Shown: positions 1 through 5,491, counted from the first letter of the stretch. The stretch is DNA of 6,145 nt from an uncultured Clostridia bacterium (GCA_937894185.1 CALCSA010000218.1:1-6145); one strand, 5' to 3'. The notes: a model not told the origin generated them from the letters alone. Numbers and translations are program-made.

Positions 1-131
1 GAGAAGAGGACGGCTTGGACCTCGGCGGCGACCTTTCCACCAGCCCATGGCTCCGCCGCCGGAGCAACAGCAGTAACGAAAGCGGCACCACCATCGACCC
101 CGGCCGCAGTGTCTTTGACCATGTGAACTAA
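1..131 (+). CDS. 3' end of an unidentified plus-strand gene (5' partial)
   Basis: Only the last 42 codons are present, read from base 3 to a TAA at 129-131. I chose this frame because 34 of its 42 sense codons end in G or C, as in the neighbouring genes, whereas the other open plus frame (stop TGA at 124-126) is much less biased. The visible tail is hydrophilic: an acidic, glycine-rich start (EEDGLDLGGD), then WLRRRSN, a Ser/Asn stretch, and the end GRSVFDHVN. It has no membrane segment or motif that I recognise, so I give no function. It looks like a flexible C-terminus. A hairpin with a T tract follows at 177-220, as expected for the end of a plus-strand transcription unit. A minus-strand frame is also open here, which limits confidence. 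Confidence 0.55.
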   Translation, partial: EEDGLDLGGDLSTSPWLRRRSNSSNESGTTIDPGRSVFDHVN

Positions 132-176
132 GGATTCCCCCCAAGACCCCGCGCCTGTTCGGGCAGGGCCTGTCAT

Positions 177-220
177 ATAGAAAACGAGGGCAAGAGCTGC
201 GGCATCTGCCCTTTTTCTAT
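177..220 (+). terminator. Long hairpin terminator after the upstream gene
   Basis: ATAGAAAA (177-184) pairs with TTTTCTAT (213-220). After a bulged CG, AGGGC (187-191) pairs with GCCCT (208-212). Further inner pairs (AGA with TCT, GC with GC) close a small TGCG loop. The GC-rich inner stem is followed directly by TTTTT, the form of a rho-independent terminator reading rightwards. Because the A-rich arm mirrors the T-rich arm, it could also act leftwards. It lies 45 bases after the stop of the partial gene at the window edge and about 110 bases before the VanW-family gene. Confidence 0.7.
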
Positions 221-291
221 TCCATTGGGCGGGGGGAAAAGATTCTCCAGCGGAAAGGCAGGCAGCCGGGACCTGATATTAAGGCGCCTGC

Positions 292-306
292 ACAGACTAT
301 CTCTGT
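292..306. promoter_or_regulatory. Short perfect dyad upstream of the VanW-family gene
   Basis: ACAGA and TCTGT form a perfect 5-base inverted repeat around a 5-base spacer, ending 23 bases before the VanW-family start codon. It could be a small operator or a weak hairpin in the leader. I found no convincing -35/-10 pair between 221 and 311, so where the gene's promoter lies relative to this dyad is unknown. A 5-base arm can occur by chance, so this is only a candidate. Confidence 0.25.
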
Positions 307-312
307 CGTAAT

Positions 313-320
313 AGGAAGGG
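313..320 (+). promoter_or_regulatory. Ribosome binding site of the VanW-family gene
   Basis: AGGAAGGG ends 9 bases before the ATG at 330. It is a near-consensus Shine-Dalgarno sequence at acceptable spacing and fixes the start codon. Confidence 0.75.
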
Positions 321-329
321 CCAGCATTC

Positions 330-1166
330 ATGAAAAGGCGTAAGCTGTTTTGCGAAATTTCTCCCACAACCTATCGTATCTCCGTCTTAAAATGCCAGCT
401 GATCCGCAGGATACAAGACCTTTTTTCACCCACCGCATTCGCAAAGCAGAAAAGCGACGCCCCGTTGCCGGTCTGCATTTGCAAGCACAATTCTCTGATG
501 CGCAGAAAGCTGGGGAATGTGGACCTGCAGCTGCAGGAGCATAAGGTGGTCAACCTCAACCTGTCCGCCCCCAGCGTCTCTGGGGTTTTGATCCGGCCGG
601 GGGAAACCTTTTCCTTTTGGAGACTGGTGGGCAACTGCACCAAACGAAAAGGATATCAGGAGGGGCTGCTCATCCGCGGGGGAGAGGTTTCCAAAGGGAT
701 TGGAGGCGGAATGTGCCAATTCACCAACCTGATCCACTGGCTTGTGCTGCATACTCCCCTTGATATTGTGGAGCACCATCACCACGACGGCATGGATTTG
801 TTCCCCGACTATGGCAGACAGACTCCCTTTGGAATCGGAACCTCCATTCTCTACAACTATCTGGATTACCGGTTCCGGAACAACACCGATCAAACCTATC
901 AGCTCATTGTGTTTACAACCGAAAAGTACCTGTGCGGAGAGATTAGAGCCACCCGGCCACTGGCCCGCAAATACCACATCAAGGTGGAAAACGAGTGCTT
1001 TGTGGAGGATGATGGGGAGGTGTTCCGCACGGGAGATGTCTTTCGGGAGTGTGTGGACAAGGCAACCGGCATCCTGCTGGAAAAGCAGCTGATTAAGTCC
1101 AACTACGCAAAAGTCATGTACGATACAAAGAATCTTCTCATCACCTCGGGGAAATCCGGGGAATAA
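330..1166 (+). CDS. VanW-family protein, standalone
   Basis: This 278-residue protein matches the stand-alone VanW type, whose founding member is the accessory gene vanW of the vanB vancomycin-resistance cluster (of similar length). The exact biochemical role of VanW is not established. Supporting features are the signature GIGGGMCQFTNL (about 123-134), the preceding block RPGETFSFWRLVG (89-101), the histidine run EHHHHDGMDLFPD (148-160) and GRQTPFGIGTSILYNYLDYR (162-181). The N-terminus is basic and has no signal peptide or membrane segment, so the protein is probably cytoplasmic. The start is ATG with a good ribosome binding site. It is a single-gene unit between two terminators. No vanH, ligase, vanX, vanY or VanRS gene is present, so the window gives no support for glycopeptide resistance. 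The family call is firm; the function is unknown. Confidence 0.88.
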   Translation: MKRRKLFCEISPTTYRISVLKCQLIRRIQDLFSPTAFAKQKSDAPLPVCICKHNSLMRRKLGNVDLQLQEHKVVNLNLSAPSVSGVLIRPGETFSFWRLVGNCTKRKGYQEGLLIRGGEVSKGIGGGMCQFTNLIHWLVLHTPLDIVEHHHHDGMDLFPDYGRQTPFGIGTSILYNYLDYRFRNNTDQTYQLIVFTTEKYLCGEIRATRPLARKYHIKVENECFVEDDGEVFRTGDVFRECVDKATGILLEKQLIKSNYAKVMYDTKNLLITSGKSGE

Positions 1167-1170
1167 ACGC

Positions 1171-1216
1171 AGCAAGGGTCCGGGAACGGTCACGTTCCAT
1201 GGCCCTTGCTTTTTTT
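1171..1216 (+). terminator. Intrinsic terminator of the VanW-family gene
   Basis: AGCAAGGG (1171-1178) pairs perfectly with CCCTTGCT (1203-1210). Further pairing follows through CC with GG and then GGAACG (1183-1188) with CGTTCC (1193-1198) around a GTCA loop. A run of seven T (1210-1216) follows. It begins 5 bases after the TAA stop. This is a textbook rho-independent terminator. Confidence 0.93.
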
Positions 1217-1235
1217 AAAACTGCCGGCAGCACAA

Positions 1236-1259
1236 AGGCCGCCGTAAAAACGGCGGCCT
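1236..1259 (-). terminator. Intrinsic terminator of the EAL/HDOD gene
   Basis: AGGCCGCCG (1236-1244) pairs over 9 bases with CGGCGGCCT (1251-1259), with a 6-base loop. Read leftwards, the stem starts 22 bases after the stop codon of the EAL/HDOD gene and ends in TTTG, a short T tract. With the plus-strand terminator at 1171-1216 it forms a back-to-back pair separating two convergent genes. Confidence 0.75.
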
Positions 1260-1281
1260 GCAATACAGGGGGATCAAAGGC

Positions 1282-2601
1282 TTAGCGGCGGCGGGAACGC
1301 CCGCCGGTCCGGTTGCCGCCCTGCCCGGCAGGTGGAGCAGCCGGGCCTGCTTCCTCGTCCTCCACATCCCCGCCTTCCAGCAGGTTTTTATACCACTGCA
1401 AGGCGTTTAAGTAAGCTTTGTAAATATCCTCGGGGGTCAGGTCATACATAATCAGCATCCGGGAGATGGTCTTCCAATCCGCCGCCTCATACTGATAAAT
1501 GAAGCTCAGCAGGGTGCCGAACTCGCCCTGACCGTGGAGCAGGGCATCCCGAATGGTATCGGAAACCTGCACCATTTGCAGGGCTTCTTCCATGGAAAGC
1601 TCCAAAATAGAATCCAGCACCGAGAATAGCCCCATCAAAAACAGGCTCTGGGACTGATCCTTCAGCCGGAAGGCAGGGGCAAGGTTTTCGGCGAACTTGG
1701 CCCGCACCAGCGAAAGGCGGGTCAGCTCGTCGGGGCGGTCGGCCCCCAGCAGCTTGGAAACGGCGGTAATCACCCACTTGCGGGTTTCTACCTGCCCCAG
1801 AATGGTGACGGCGTGGCTCACGCTTTTCACCTTCTGCCGCAGCCCCAAAAAGGGAGAGTTGATCATCCGCATCAGGCTGACCGTCAGGGCGGTATCCTGC
1901 TGCACCACCTCCGCCACCGAAGAAAACTCAAAGTTTTCGTCCCGCACCAGATTCAGCAGCTTGATCAAGTTCATTTTAAGAGGCTTGACCTGATGCTCCC
2001 CCTTGGTGATGGGAATGCGGTAGAAGCGGCCCTCGAAGTAAAGGGGCCCCTGCTCCCGCAAGGCCTCAAAGTATTCGTTGGTGTGGATGTGGGTCATGAC
2101 AATGGAAAGCTTGGGGAAGTTGCGCCGGGTCAGGGCGTACATCAGCTGTTGTTGGGGCTGGTCCATCAGCCTGTGATCGAAGTAGATATAGTCGCAGAGC
2201 TCCACCACAGGAGCGTAGGCATCCACCCGGTCCAGCTTTTGCACCGCAAAGCGAAAGCCCTTTTCCTTCAAGGCCCTGATGTGGGAAAGATAGGGTTCCT
2301 CGGGCTGGACATCGCTTTCCAGAACAAAGATCACCTTTTCGTAAGGCACCCGGCACTGTTGGGCCAAATCCGCCAGCAGCATCAGATTGTTGATGGGGAC
2401 AAAAATGGGCTTGTCCATGGTGAAGGCATCGATTCCCACCGCGTTGAGGGTGGCCAGCAGCGGAGAGAGCATAGCACCGTCGAACTCATTGGTGGCCTGA
2501 TTGGCGTTCATTAGCTCGTTGCCTTCCTGATAACGGAAATAATAAGCCTGAACCGCCATATTCTTATCAAAAAATGGTACCGGTATGACCAGTAAATCCA
2601 T
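1282..2601 (-). CDS. YuxH-like protein: degenerate EAL domain plus HDOD domain
   Basis: This 439-residue protein has an EAL-like N-terminal half (about 1-200) and an HDOD domain (about 205-400), the arrangement known from YuxH. EAL domains normally hydrolyse cyclic di-GMP, but here the EAL motif is absent near the N-terminus (YFRYQEGNEL, 21-30). Where DDFG is expected the sequence reads FAVQKLDRVDAY (118-129). The domain end is recognisable at YFEGRFYRIP (188-197). The HDOD part carries DTALTVSLMRMINSP (236-250) and VSHAVTILG (261-269), the family core. I infer a non-catalytic cyclic di-GMP sensor or protein scaffold. The tail (about 410-439) is acidic, then Pro/Gly-rich, and ends GGRSRRR, which is unusual. 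The start is ATG at 2601 because GGGGGAG lies 5 bases upstream and a TATAAT box lies just beyond. The frame stays open to 2844, but that extension would cross the promoter. It is a single-gene unit; the cellular role is unknown. Confidence 0.87.
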   Translation of the reverse strand: MDLLVIPVPFFDKNMAVQAYYFRYQEGNELMNANQATNEFDGAMLSPLLATLNAVGIDAFTMDKPIFVPINNLMLLADLAQQCRVPYEKVIFVLESDVQPEEPYLSHIRALKEKGFRFAVQKLDRVDAYAPVVELCDYIYFDHRLMDQPQQQLMYALTRRNFPKLSIVMTHIHTNEYFEALREQGPLYFEGRFYRIPITKGEHQVKPLKMNLIKLLNLVRDENFEFSSVAEVVQQDTALTVSLMRMINSPFLGLRQKVKSVSHAVTILGQVETRKWVITAVSKLLGADRPDELTRLSLVRAKFAENLAPAFRLKDQSQSLFLMGLFSVLDSILELSMEEALQMVQVSDTIRDALLHGQGEFGTLLSFIYQYEAADWKTISRMLIMYDLTPEDIYKAYLNALQWYKNLLEGGDVEDEEAGPAAPPAGQGGNRTGGRSRRR

Positions 2602-2606
2602 ACTAT

Positions 2607-2613
2607 CTCCCCC
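2607..2613 (-). promoter_or_regulatory. Ribosome binding site of the EAL/HDOD gene
   Basis: On the minus strand GGGGGAG ends 5 bases before the ATG at 2601. It decides the start among several in-frame candidates upstream. Confidence 0.8.
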
Positions 2614-2635
2614 ATTTTTCTCTTCTACTGCCTTC

Positions 2636-2665
2636 ATTATACAACATATTTCTAAAAAGAGCCAG
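2636..2665 (-). promoter_or_regulatory. Sigma-A-type promoter of the EAL/HDOD gene
   Basis: A perfect TATAAT lies at 2636-2641 on the minus strand. The best -35 candidate is CTGGCT (2660-2665) with an 18-base spacer, matching only 3 of 6 consensus positions. The spacer is AT-rich with a run of five T. Transcription would begin near 2629, giving a leader of about 28 bases. The strong -10 with weak -35 suggests moderate vegetative expression, possibly helped by an activator. The gene is therefore transcribed apart from the sporulation operon upstream. Confidence 0.7.
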
Positions 2666-2756
2666 AGGTATTTTGGCAATCCCCCGGCAGCCGTGGACCC
2701 GGAAAAGCAAGAGGGAAAACAGGTGCTGCCCAAGCTTGGGGCAACGGTTCTATGTA

Positions 2757-2779
2757 ATGCCGGAACAGGGCTCCGGCGT
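2757..2779 (-). terminator. Weak hairpin after the small membrane-protein gene
   Basis: GCCGGA (2759-2764) pairs with TCCGGC (2772-2777) around a 7-base loop, and the flanks allow two more A-T pairs. Read leftwards it begins 4 bases after the TAG stop of the small membrane gene, where an operon terminator is expected. The bases that follow are ATTACATAG, not a T run, so it would be an atypical terminator or only an RNA-stabilising hairpin. Confidence 0.35.
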
Positions 2780-2782
2780 TTG

Positions 2783-3124
2783 CTATCCGGCTGCTTCCCG
2801 GGCAGCCTGCATCCTTTGGCAGGCCTCCATAGCCCGAACGGCAAGATTCCCGGTCAGGCGCATTCCGTGGGGCAAAAAGCTCCGGTAGCTCCATACCGCC
2901 TCCTGCACCCTTCCGACCGCCTGCGCGTTCAGGTAGTAGCTTTGCCCCATCCAAGAGACGGCCGCCCCCCGGGGACCTACAGAGTCCACCAAAAACAGGT
3001 GAGAGAACCGTCCGGGCATATACCGCTGGGTAGACAAATCCACCGCCATAAATCCCGCCACGCCGCCAATTAGGACAGCGGTGGTCAAAAAGGCTCCCAG
3101 AAACATCCTTGTCTTTGCTTTCAT
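2783..3124 (-). CDS. Small single-pass membrane protein of unknown function, spoIIP-linked
   Basis: This 113-residue protein is not recognised by sequence. The N-terminus is basic (MKAKTR), then residues 7-28 form one hydrophobic segment rich in Ala, Val and Gly. About 85 residues should follow outside the membrane. There is no typical signal peptidase motif, so it is probably an anchored protein. The rest contains RYMPGRFSHLFLVDSVGPRG (34-53), an aromatic patch WMGQSYYL (58-65) and an Ala-rich, helix-like C-terminus (about 92-113). The ATG is 3 bases after the spoIIP stop. The only ribosome binding candidate is GGAGG inside the last spoIIP codons, 14 bases upstream, which is long, so translational coupling is likely. 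In Bacillus subtilis a small membrane gene, yqxA, holds the same place after spoIIP. That is positional similarity recalled from memory, not shown homology. Confidence 0.78.
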   Translation of the reverse strand: MKAKTRMFLGAFLTTAVLIGGVAGFMAVDLSTQRYMPGRFSHLFLVDSVGPRGAAVSWMGQSYYLNAQAVGRVQEAVWSYRSFLPHGMRLTGNLAVRAMEACQRMQAAREAAG

Positions 3125-3127
3125 AAT

Positions 3128-4330
3128 TTACGTGTGGTCCTCCATCCTTTGATCAATCAGCTCCGCCAAGGCCCGGCCCGCCATTTCGGCGGAGTACACC
3201 GCCTCTTCCAGTGTGTTGCCGTTGGAGCCAAACTCCAGCAGCAGGGCCCCGGCAGAAAGATGCTGGTTATATTTGCGGTGACTGAGGAGAATGGGCCGGG
3301 TCAGCTGTGGATAGCTTGCCTCCATGGCATTTTGAAAGTCGCAGGCAAAGCGCATGTTCTGCCGCCAGTTTTCCATCCCCATGGAGCCATTGTCGGCTCC
3401 GGCAATAATCATGATCTGCGCTGCCTTTTTTCCATCGATTTCCACCACCGGTTTGATGATGGTCTGATTTTCCCGCTCCATGGCGTCCCGGTGCAGGTCC
3501 AATATGATTTTGATGCTGGGGTACTGCTCCAAATAATCGCTGATAGTTTGAGCGCTGCGCTCGTAGGAGCCGTTATAGGAGGGGTAGTCGTGCTGAGTGG
3601 TGTCGTGAATGACGGCGATGCCCGCCTCCTCCAACGCGTGGGCCATGGCGGCCCCCACCGCCACCATATTGTTGTTGTTGTCGGTGCTGCGCCAGGTATT
3701 GCGGGTGTCGTAGAAGGCGCTGTCGTACCGCTCAAAGCTTTCGGTGGCGTGGGTGTGGTAAATCAGCACCTGAGGCTCTCCCTGCGCTCCCAGCGCCGGG
3801 CTTTGGGTATCCTCCAGCCAGCCTTCGATGTCATCGTTATCGTATTTGGTGTCGTTGCGCAGGAATCCTTCCCCTATGCGGATGAGAGTTCCTCCCTCCT
3901 TGCCGGAAAAGTTCTCGCTGATCAGCTCCGCCCGATAGGCGGAAGGGATTCTGGGTTGAATGGGGGAGCTGTCCTCCATCTCTGTTCCATCGAGGGGAAC
4001 ATCGTCTTCCTCTTCCCAAGAGGGAAAGGGCGACGGCAAAGGCAGGGTGGGAATTTGAGGCAGGGCAGCCGTCGGCGGCAGCAGCTCGGAGCGAAACCGC
4101 TCCCGCAGCAAATCCAATCCGGCGTCGGGCATCCCCAGCACCACTGCAAAGGTGGCGATTTTTTCCCCAACACCGCCGAATCTCCGGGCTCCCATTAGCA
4201 AAACATTGATGCTCAGGGGCAGCACCAGAGCCACCAAAACAATGATGCCGTAGGATTTTAACCCCGCCGACCTTCTTCTTGCGTACCGCTTCAAGACCTC
4301 ATCACTTCCCCCTGCGGATTGTCGGGGCAA
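3128..4330 (-). CDS. spoIIP: Stage II sporulation protein P (engulfment peptidoglycan hydrolase)
   Basis: SpoIIP is the amidase and endopeptidase that, with SpoIID and SpoIIM, cuts septal peptidoglycan so the mother cell membrane can engulf the forespore. This copy has 400 residues, close to the 401 I recall for B. subtilis. A basic N-terminus is followed by one membrane segment (about 27-46), a Pro-rich acidic linker (about 84-130) and the catalytic domain (about 185-395). Family motifs are LIYHTHATESF (189-199), DNNNNMVAVG (217-226), HDTTQHDYPSYNGSYERSA (242-260), ILDLHRDA (276-283) and NQHLSAGALLLEFGSNGNT (355-373). The histidines and glutamates in these motifs are the expected zinc ligands and catalytic residues. 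The start shown is TTG at 4330 with AAGGGG 10 bases upstream. An in-frame TTG at residue 13 with GGGGGA nearby is an alternative, and neither changes the domains. It follows gpr by 108 bases with no clear terminator between them. Confidence 0.93.
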   Translation of the reverse strand: MPRQSAGGSDEVLKRYARRRSAGLKSYGIIVLVALVLPLSINVLLMGARRFGGVGEKIATFAVVLGMPDAGLDLLRERFRSELLPPTAALPQIPTLPLPSPFPSWEEEDDVPLDGTEMEDSSPIQPRIPSAYRAELISENFSGKEGGTLIRIGEGFLRNDTKYDNDDIEGWLEDTQSPALGAQGEPQVLIYHTHATESFERYDSAFYDTRNTWRSTDNNNNMVAVGAAMAHALEEAGIAVIHDTTQHDYPSYNGSYERSAQTISDYLEQYPSIKIILDLHRDAMERENQTIIKPVVEIDGKKAAQIMIIAGADNGSMGMENWRQNMRFACDFQNAMEASYPQLTRPILLSHRKYNQHLSAGALLLEFGSNGNTLEEAVYSAEMAGRALAELIDQRMEDHT

Positions 4331-4438
4331 AGTGTACAGGCCCCTTCCCTTCTATAACTATTCAAAAAGGGAGCAGGATAGAAGTCTTAATCTGTCAAAG
4401 GAAAGGATCCAGCAGGGTTGCGGTGGGCTCCATGGCCG

Positions 4439-5317
4439 TCAGCCCGCCAGATAACTGATTTCCTCCAGAGTCATATCCGGTTGCAGCGCCTTGTTCAGTG
4501 CCATAGACAGGGCCTTGCAGGCGTGGCTGATCAGATTGTCGATTGCCCGGGGAGTGATCATCATCTGGGTGCCCCGGGGTTCAAAAAGCATCCGGCATTG
4601 TTCCAAGTCCTCGTCCCCTTGCAGCAGCTCGCCGGCCAGAGTGGTGGCGTCAATCACCGTGGGAATGCCGATGCTCACCACCGGAACCCCCAAGGTGTCC
4701 CGGCTGATCTCTTTGCGGCTGTTCTGCACTCCCGAACCGGGAGAAATTCCGGTGTTGGCGATCTGAATGGTGTTGCCCAGACGGGTGGCTTCCCGGGCGG
4801 CCAGAGCGTCCACCACCACCACGGCGGCGGGACCTACATCCTTGACCACCGCGCTGATGATCTCGGAAGTTTCGATGCCGGTTTGGCCCAGCACACCGGG
4901 AGCCAGAACCGCCACCGGGCGCAGCCGTTCCAGTCCCGCCTGACGCTTCAGCTCCTCCCCAATGTGGCGGGTGGCCAGAATCTGATGAGCGGTTCTGGGG
5001 CCGATGGCATCGGGGGTGATGTCGTTGTTGCCAAGGCCCACCACCAGAATGATCCCCTTGTCCGGCAGCATGTTGGAAATCTGCCGGGCAATGGCGGCCA
5101 GCTCTTCCTCGGTGATTTCCTCTCCCTTTTCAAAAGGTGGAGTGGTCACGGTTACATAATCCCCCACCGGTTTGCCCACGGTGCGGGCCGCCGCCTCTTG
5201 GGTGATGCGCACTGTATGAAAGGACAGTGATCCAAAGCTTTCTTCCTGCTGCTCCAACCCCGGAAGCGGCGGTGCCTGTGCCGCCAGTTCGGCAGCCAGA
5301 TCTGTGCGGAAAGACAT
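4439..5317 (-). CDS. gpr: Germination protease GPR (spore protease)
   Basis: GPR begins degradation of small acid-soluble spore proteins (SASPs) at germination. It is made as an inactive zymogen in the forespore and removes its own propeptide. This copy has 292 residues against 368 in B. subtilis. It lacks most of the long insert between the VPVVSIGIPTVIDA block (211-224) and the C-terminal MITPRAID block (253-260). The two aspartates shown to be essential in B. megaterium GPR correspond here to D103 (NDITPDAIGP) and D170 (VVVVDALAARE). Other family blocks are VGLGNND (93-99), LAPGVLGQTGIETSEII (138-154) and NTGISPGSG (188-196). The N-terminus MSFRTDLAAE retains the auto-cleavage region (RTDLA) but with only about 6 residues before the cut. 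The start is ATG at 5317, with AAGGGG 8 bases upstream; the longer frame to 5485 has no better start. Confidence 0.95.
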   Translation of the reverse strand: MSFRTDLAAELAAQAPPLPGLEQQEESFGSLSFHTVRITQEAAARTVGKPVGDYVTVTTPPFEKGEEITEEELAAIARQISNMLPDKGIILVVGLGNNDITPDAIGPRTAHQILATRHIGEELKRQAGLERLRPVAVLAPGVLGQTGIETSEIISAVVKDVGPAAVVVVDALAAREATRLGNTIQIANTGISPGSGVQNSRKEISRDTLGVPVVSIGIPTVIDATTLAGELLQGDEDLEQCRMLFEPRGTQMMITPRAIDNLISHACKALSMALNKALQPDMTLEEISYLAG

Positions 5318-5325
5318 AAATTTTT

Positions 5326-5331
5326 CCCCTT
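5326..5331 (-). promoter_or_regulatory. Ribosome binding site of gpr
   Basis: AAGGGG on the minus strand lies 8 bases before the ATG at 5317. It confirms the short N-terminus of GPR over in-frame starts further upstream. Confidence 0.75.
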
Positions 5332-5348
5332 TTTGCGTATTGTTCCGG

Positions 5349-5385
5349 CAGGCAGACCTTTGCAGCGAAGCCGCTCCAAAGCCTG
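5349..5385 (-). other. Three-tier hairpin in the gpr leader
   Basis: CAGG (5349-5352) pairs with CCTG (5382-5385), CTTTG (5358-5362) with CAAAG (5377-5381), and AGCG (5364-5367) with CGCT (5372-5375), closing a 4-base loop. A 5-base bulge sits between the outer and middle stems. The hairpin lies about 18 bases upstream of the gpr ribosome binding site, inside the leader expected from the promoter at 5432-5460. No T run follows on the minus strand, so it is not a terminator. It may stabilise the messenger or affect translation; it matches no riboswitch class I know. Confidence 0.4.
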
Positions 5386-5431
5386 TTGAGCCCCACCTTT
5401 GGGGGTCCGGCCGGGTGAACTTTTGCAGTAA

Positions 5432-5460
5432 TAGTATGGGCAAAAATTCCCTTCCCATTC
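5432..5460 (-). promoter_or_regulatory. Sigma-G-like promoter of gpr
   Basis: On the minus strand GAATG (5456-5460) and CATACTA (5432-5438) are separated by 17 bases. Both agree fully with the B. subtilis forespore sigma-G consensus (-35 GHATR, -10 CATNHTA). Transcription would start near 5425, giving a leader of about 108 bases. B. subtilis gpr is known to be transcribed in the forespore by sigma-F and sigma-G, so match and context agree. The site lies downstream of the rpoD terminator, so gpr has its own control. Confidence 0.65.
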
Positions 5461-5491
5461 CGGCGAAGCCTTCCTTTCCGGGCAACAGAAA

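Noticed and set aside
330..1166. Reading the VanW-family gene as evidence of vancomycin resistance.
   Set aside because: No ligase, dehydrogenase, dipeptidase or two-component regulator of a van cluster is in the window, and VanW alone is not known to give resistance.
426..1193. A 255-residue open frame on the minus strand opposite the VanW-family gene.
   Set aside because: The plus frame carries all VanW motifs and has a good ribosome binding site. The antisense frame has neither and runs into the terminator region.
1221..1230. Perfect 10-base palindrome CTGCCGGCAG between the two convergent terminators.
   Set aside because: It has no loop, so it cannot form a normal hairpin. At this length and GC content it may be chance.
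2674..2679. TTGCCA on the minus strand as the -35 of the EAL/HDOD promoter.
   Set aside because: It is 32 bases from the TATAAT box, too far for a sigma-A promoter.
2602..2844. N-terminal extension of the EAL/HDOD frame.
   Set aside because: It would translate through the TATAAT box and overlap the end of the small membrane gene. A strong ribosome binding site marks the ATG at 2601.
3134..4198. A 354-residue open frame on the plus strand opposite spoIIP.
   Set aside because: It is antisense to a clear SpoIIP. Its product is rich in His, Gly and Val without family motifs, as expected from reverse reading of a GC-rich gene.
4331..4354. A possible sigma-E promoter just before spoIIP (TGTACACT with TTATAGA or AGTTATA upstream).
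   Set aside because: The -35 match is poor, the spacing is off for the better match, and the -10 would abut the TTG start, requiring translation from an internal codon. It is suggestive only because spoIIP is mother-cell expressed in B. subtilis.
4393..4398. A perfect TTGACA on the minus strand between gpr and spoIIP.
   Set aside because: No -10-like hexamer lies 15-19 bases downstream, so it is probably a chance match.
4418..5230. A 270-residue open frame on the plus strand opposite gpr.
   Set aside because: It is an antisense shadow. The minus strand encodes a full GPR with both essential aspartates.
5318..5485. N-terminal extension of the GPR frame.
   Set aside because: It would run through the leader hairpin and the sigma-G-like promoter. 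The ATG at 5317 has its own ribosome binding site and the usual RTDLA beginning.
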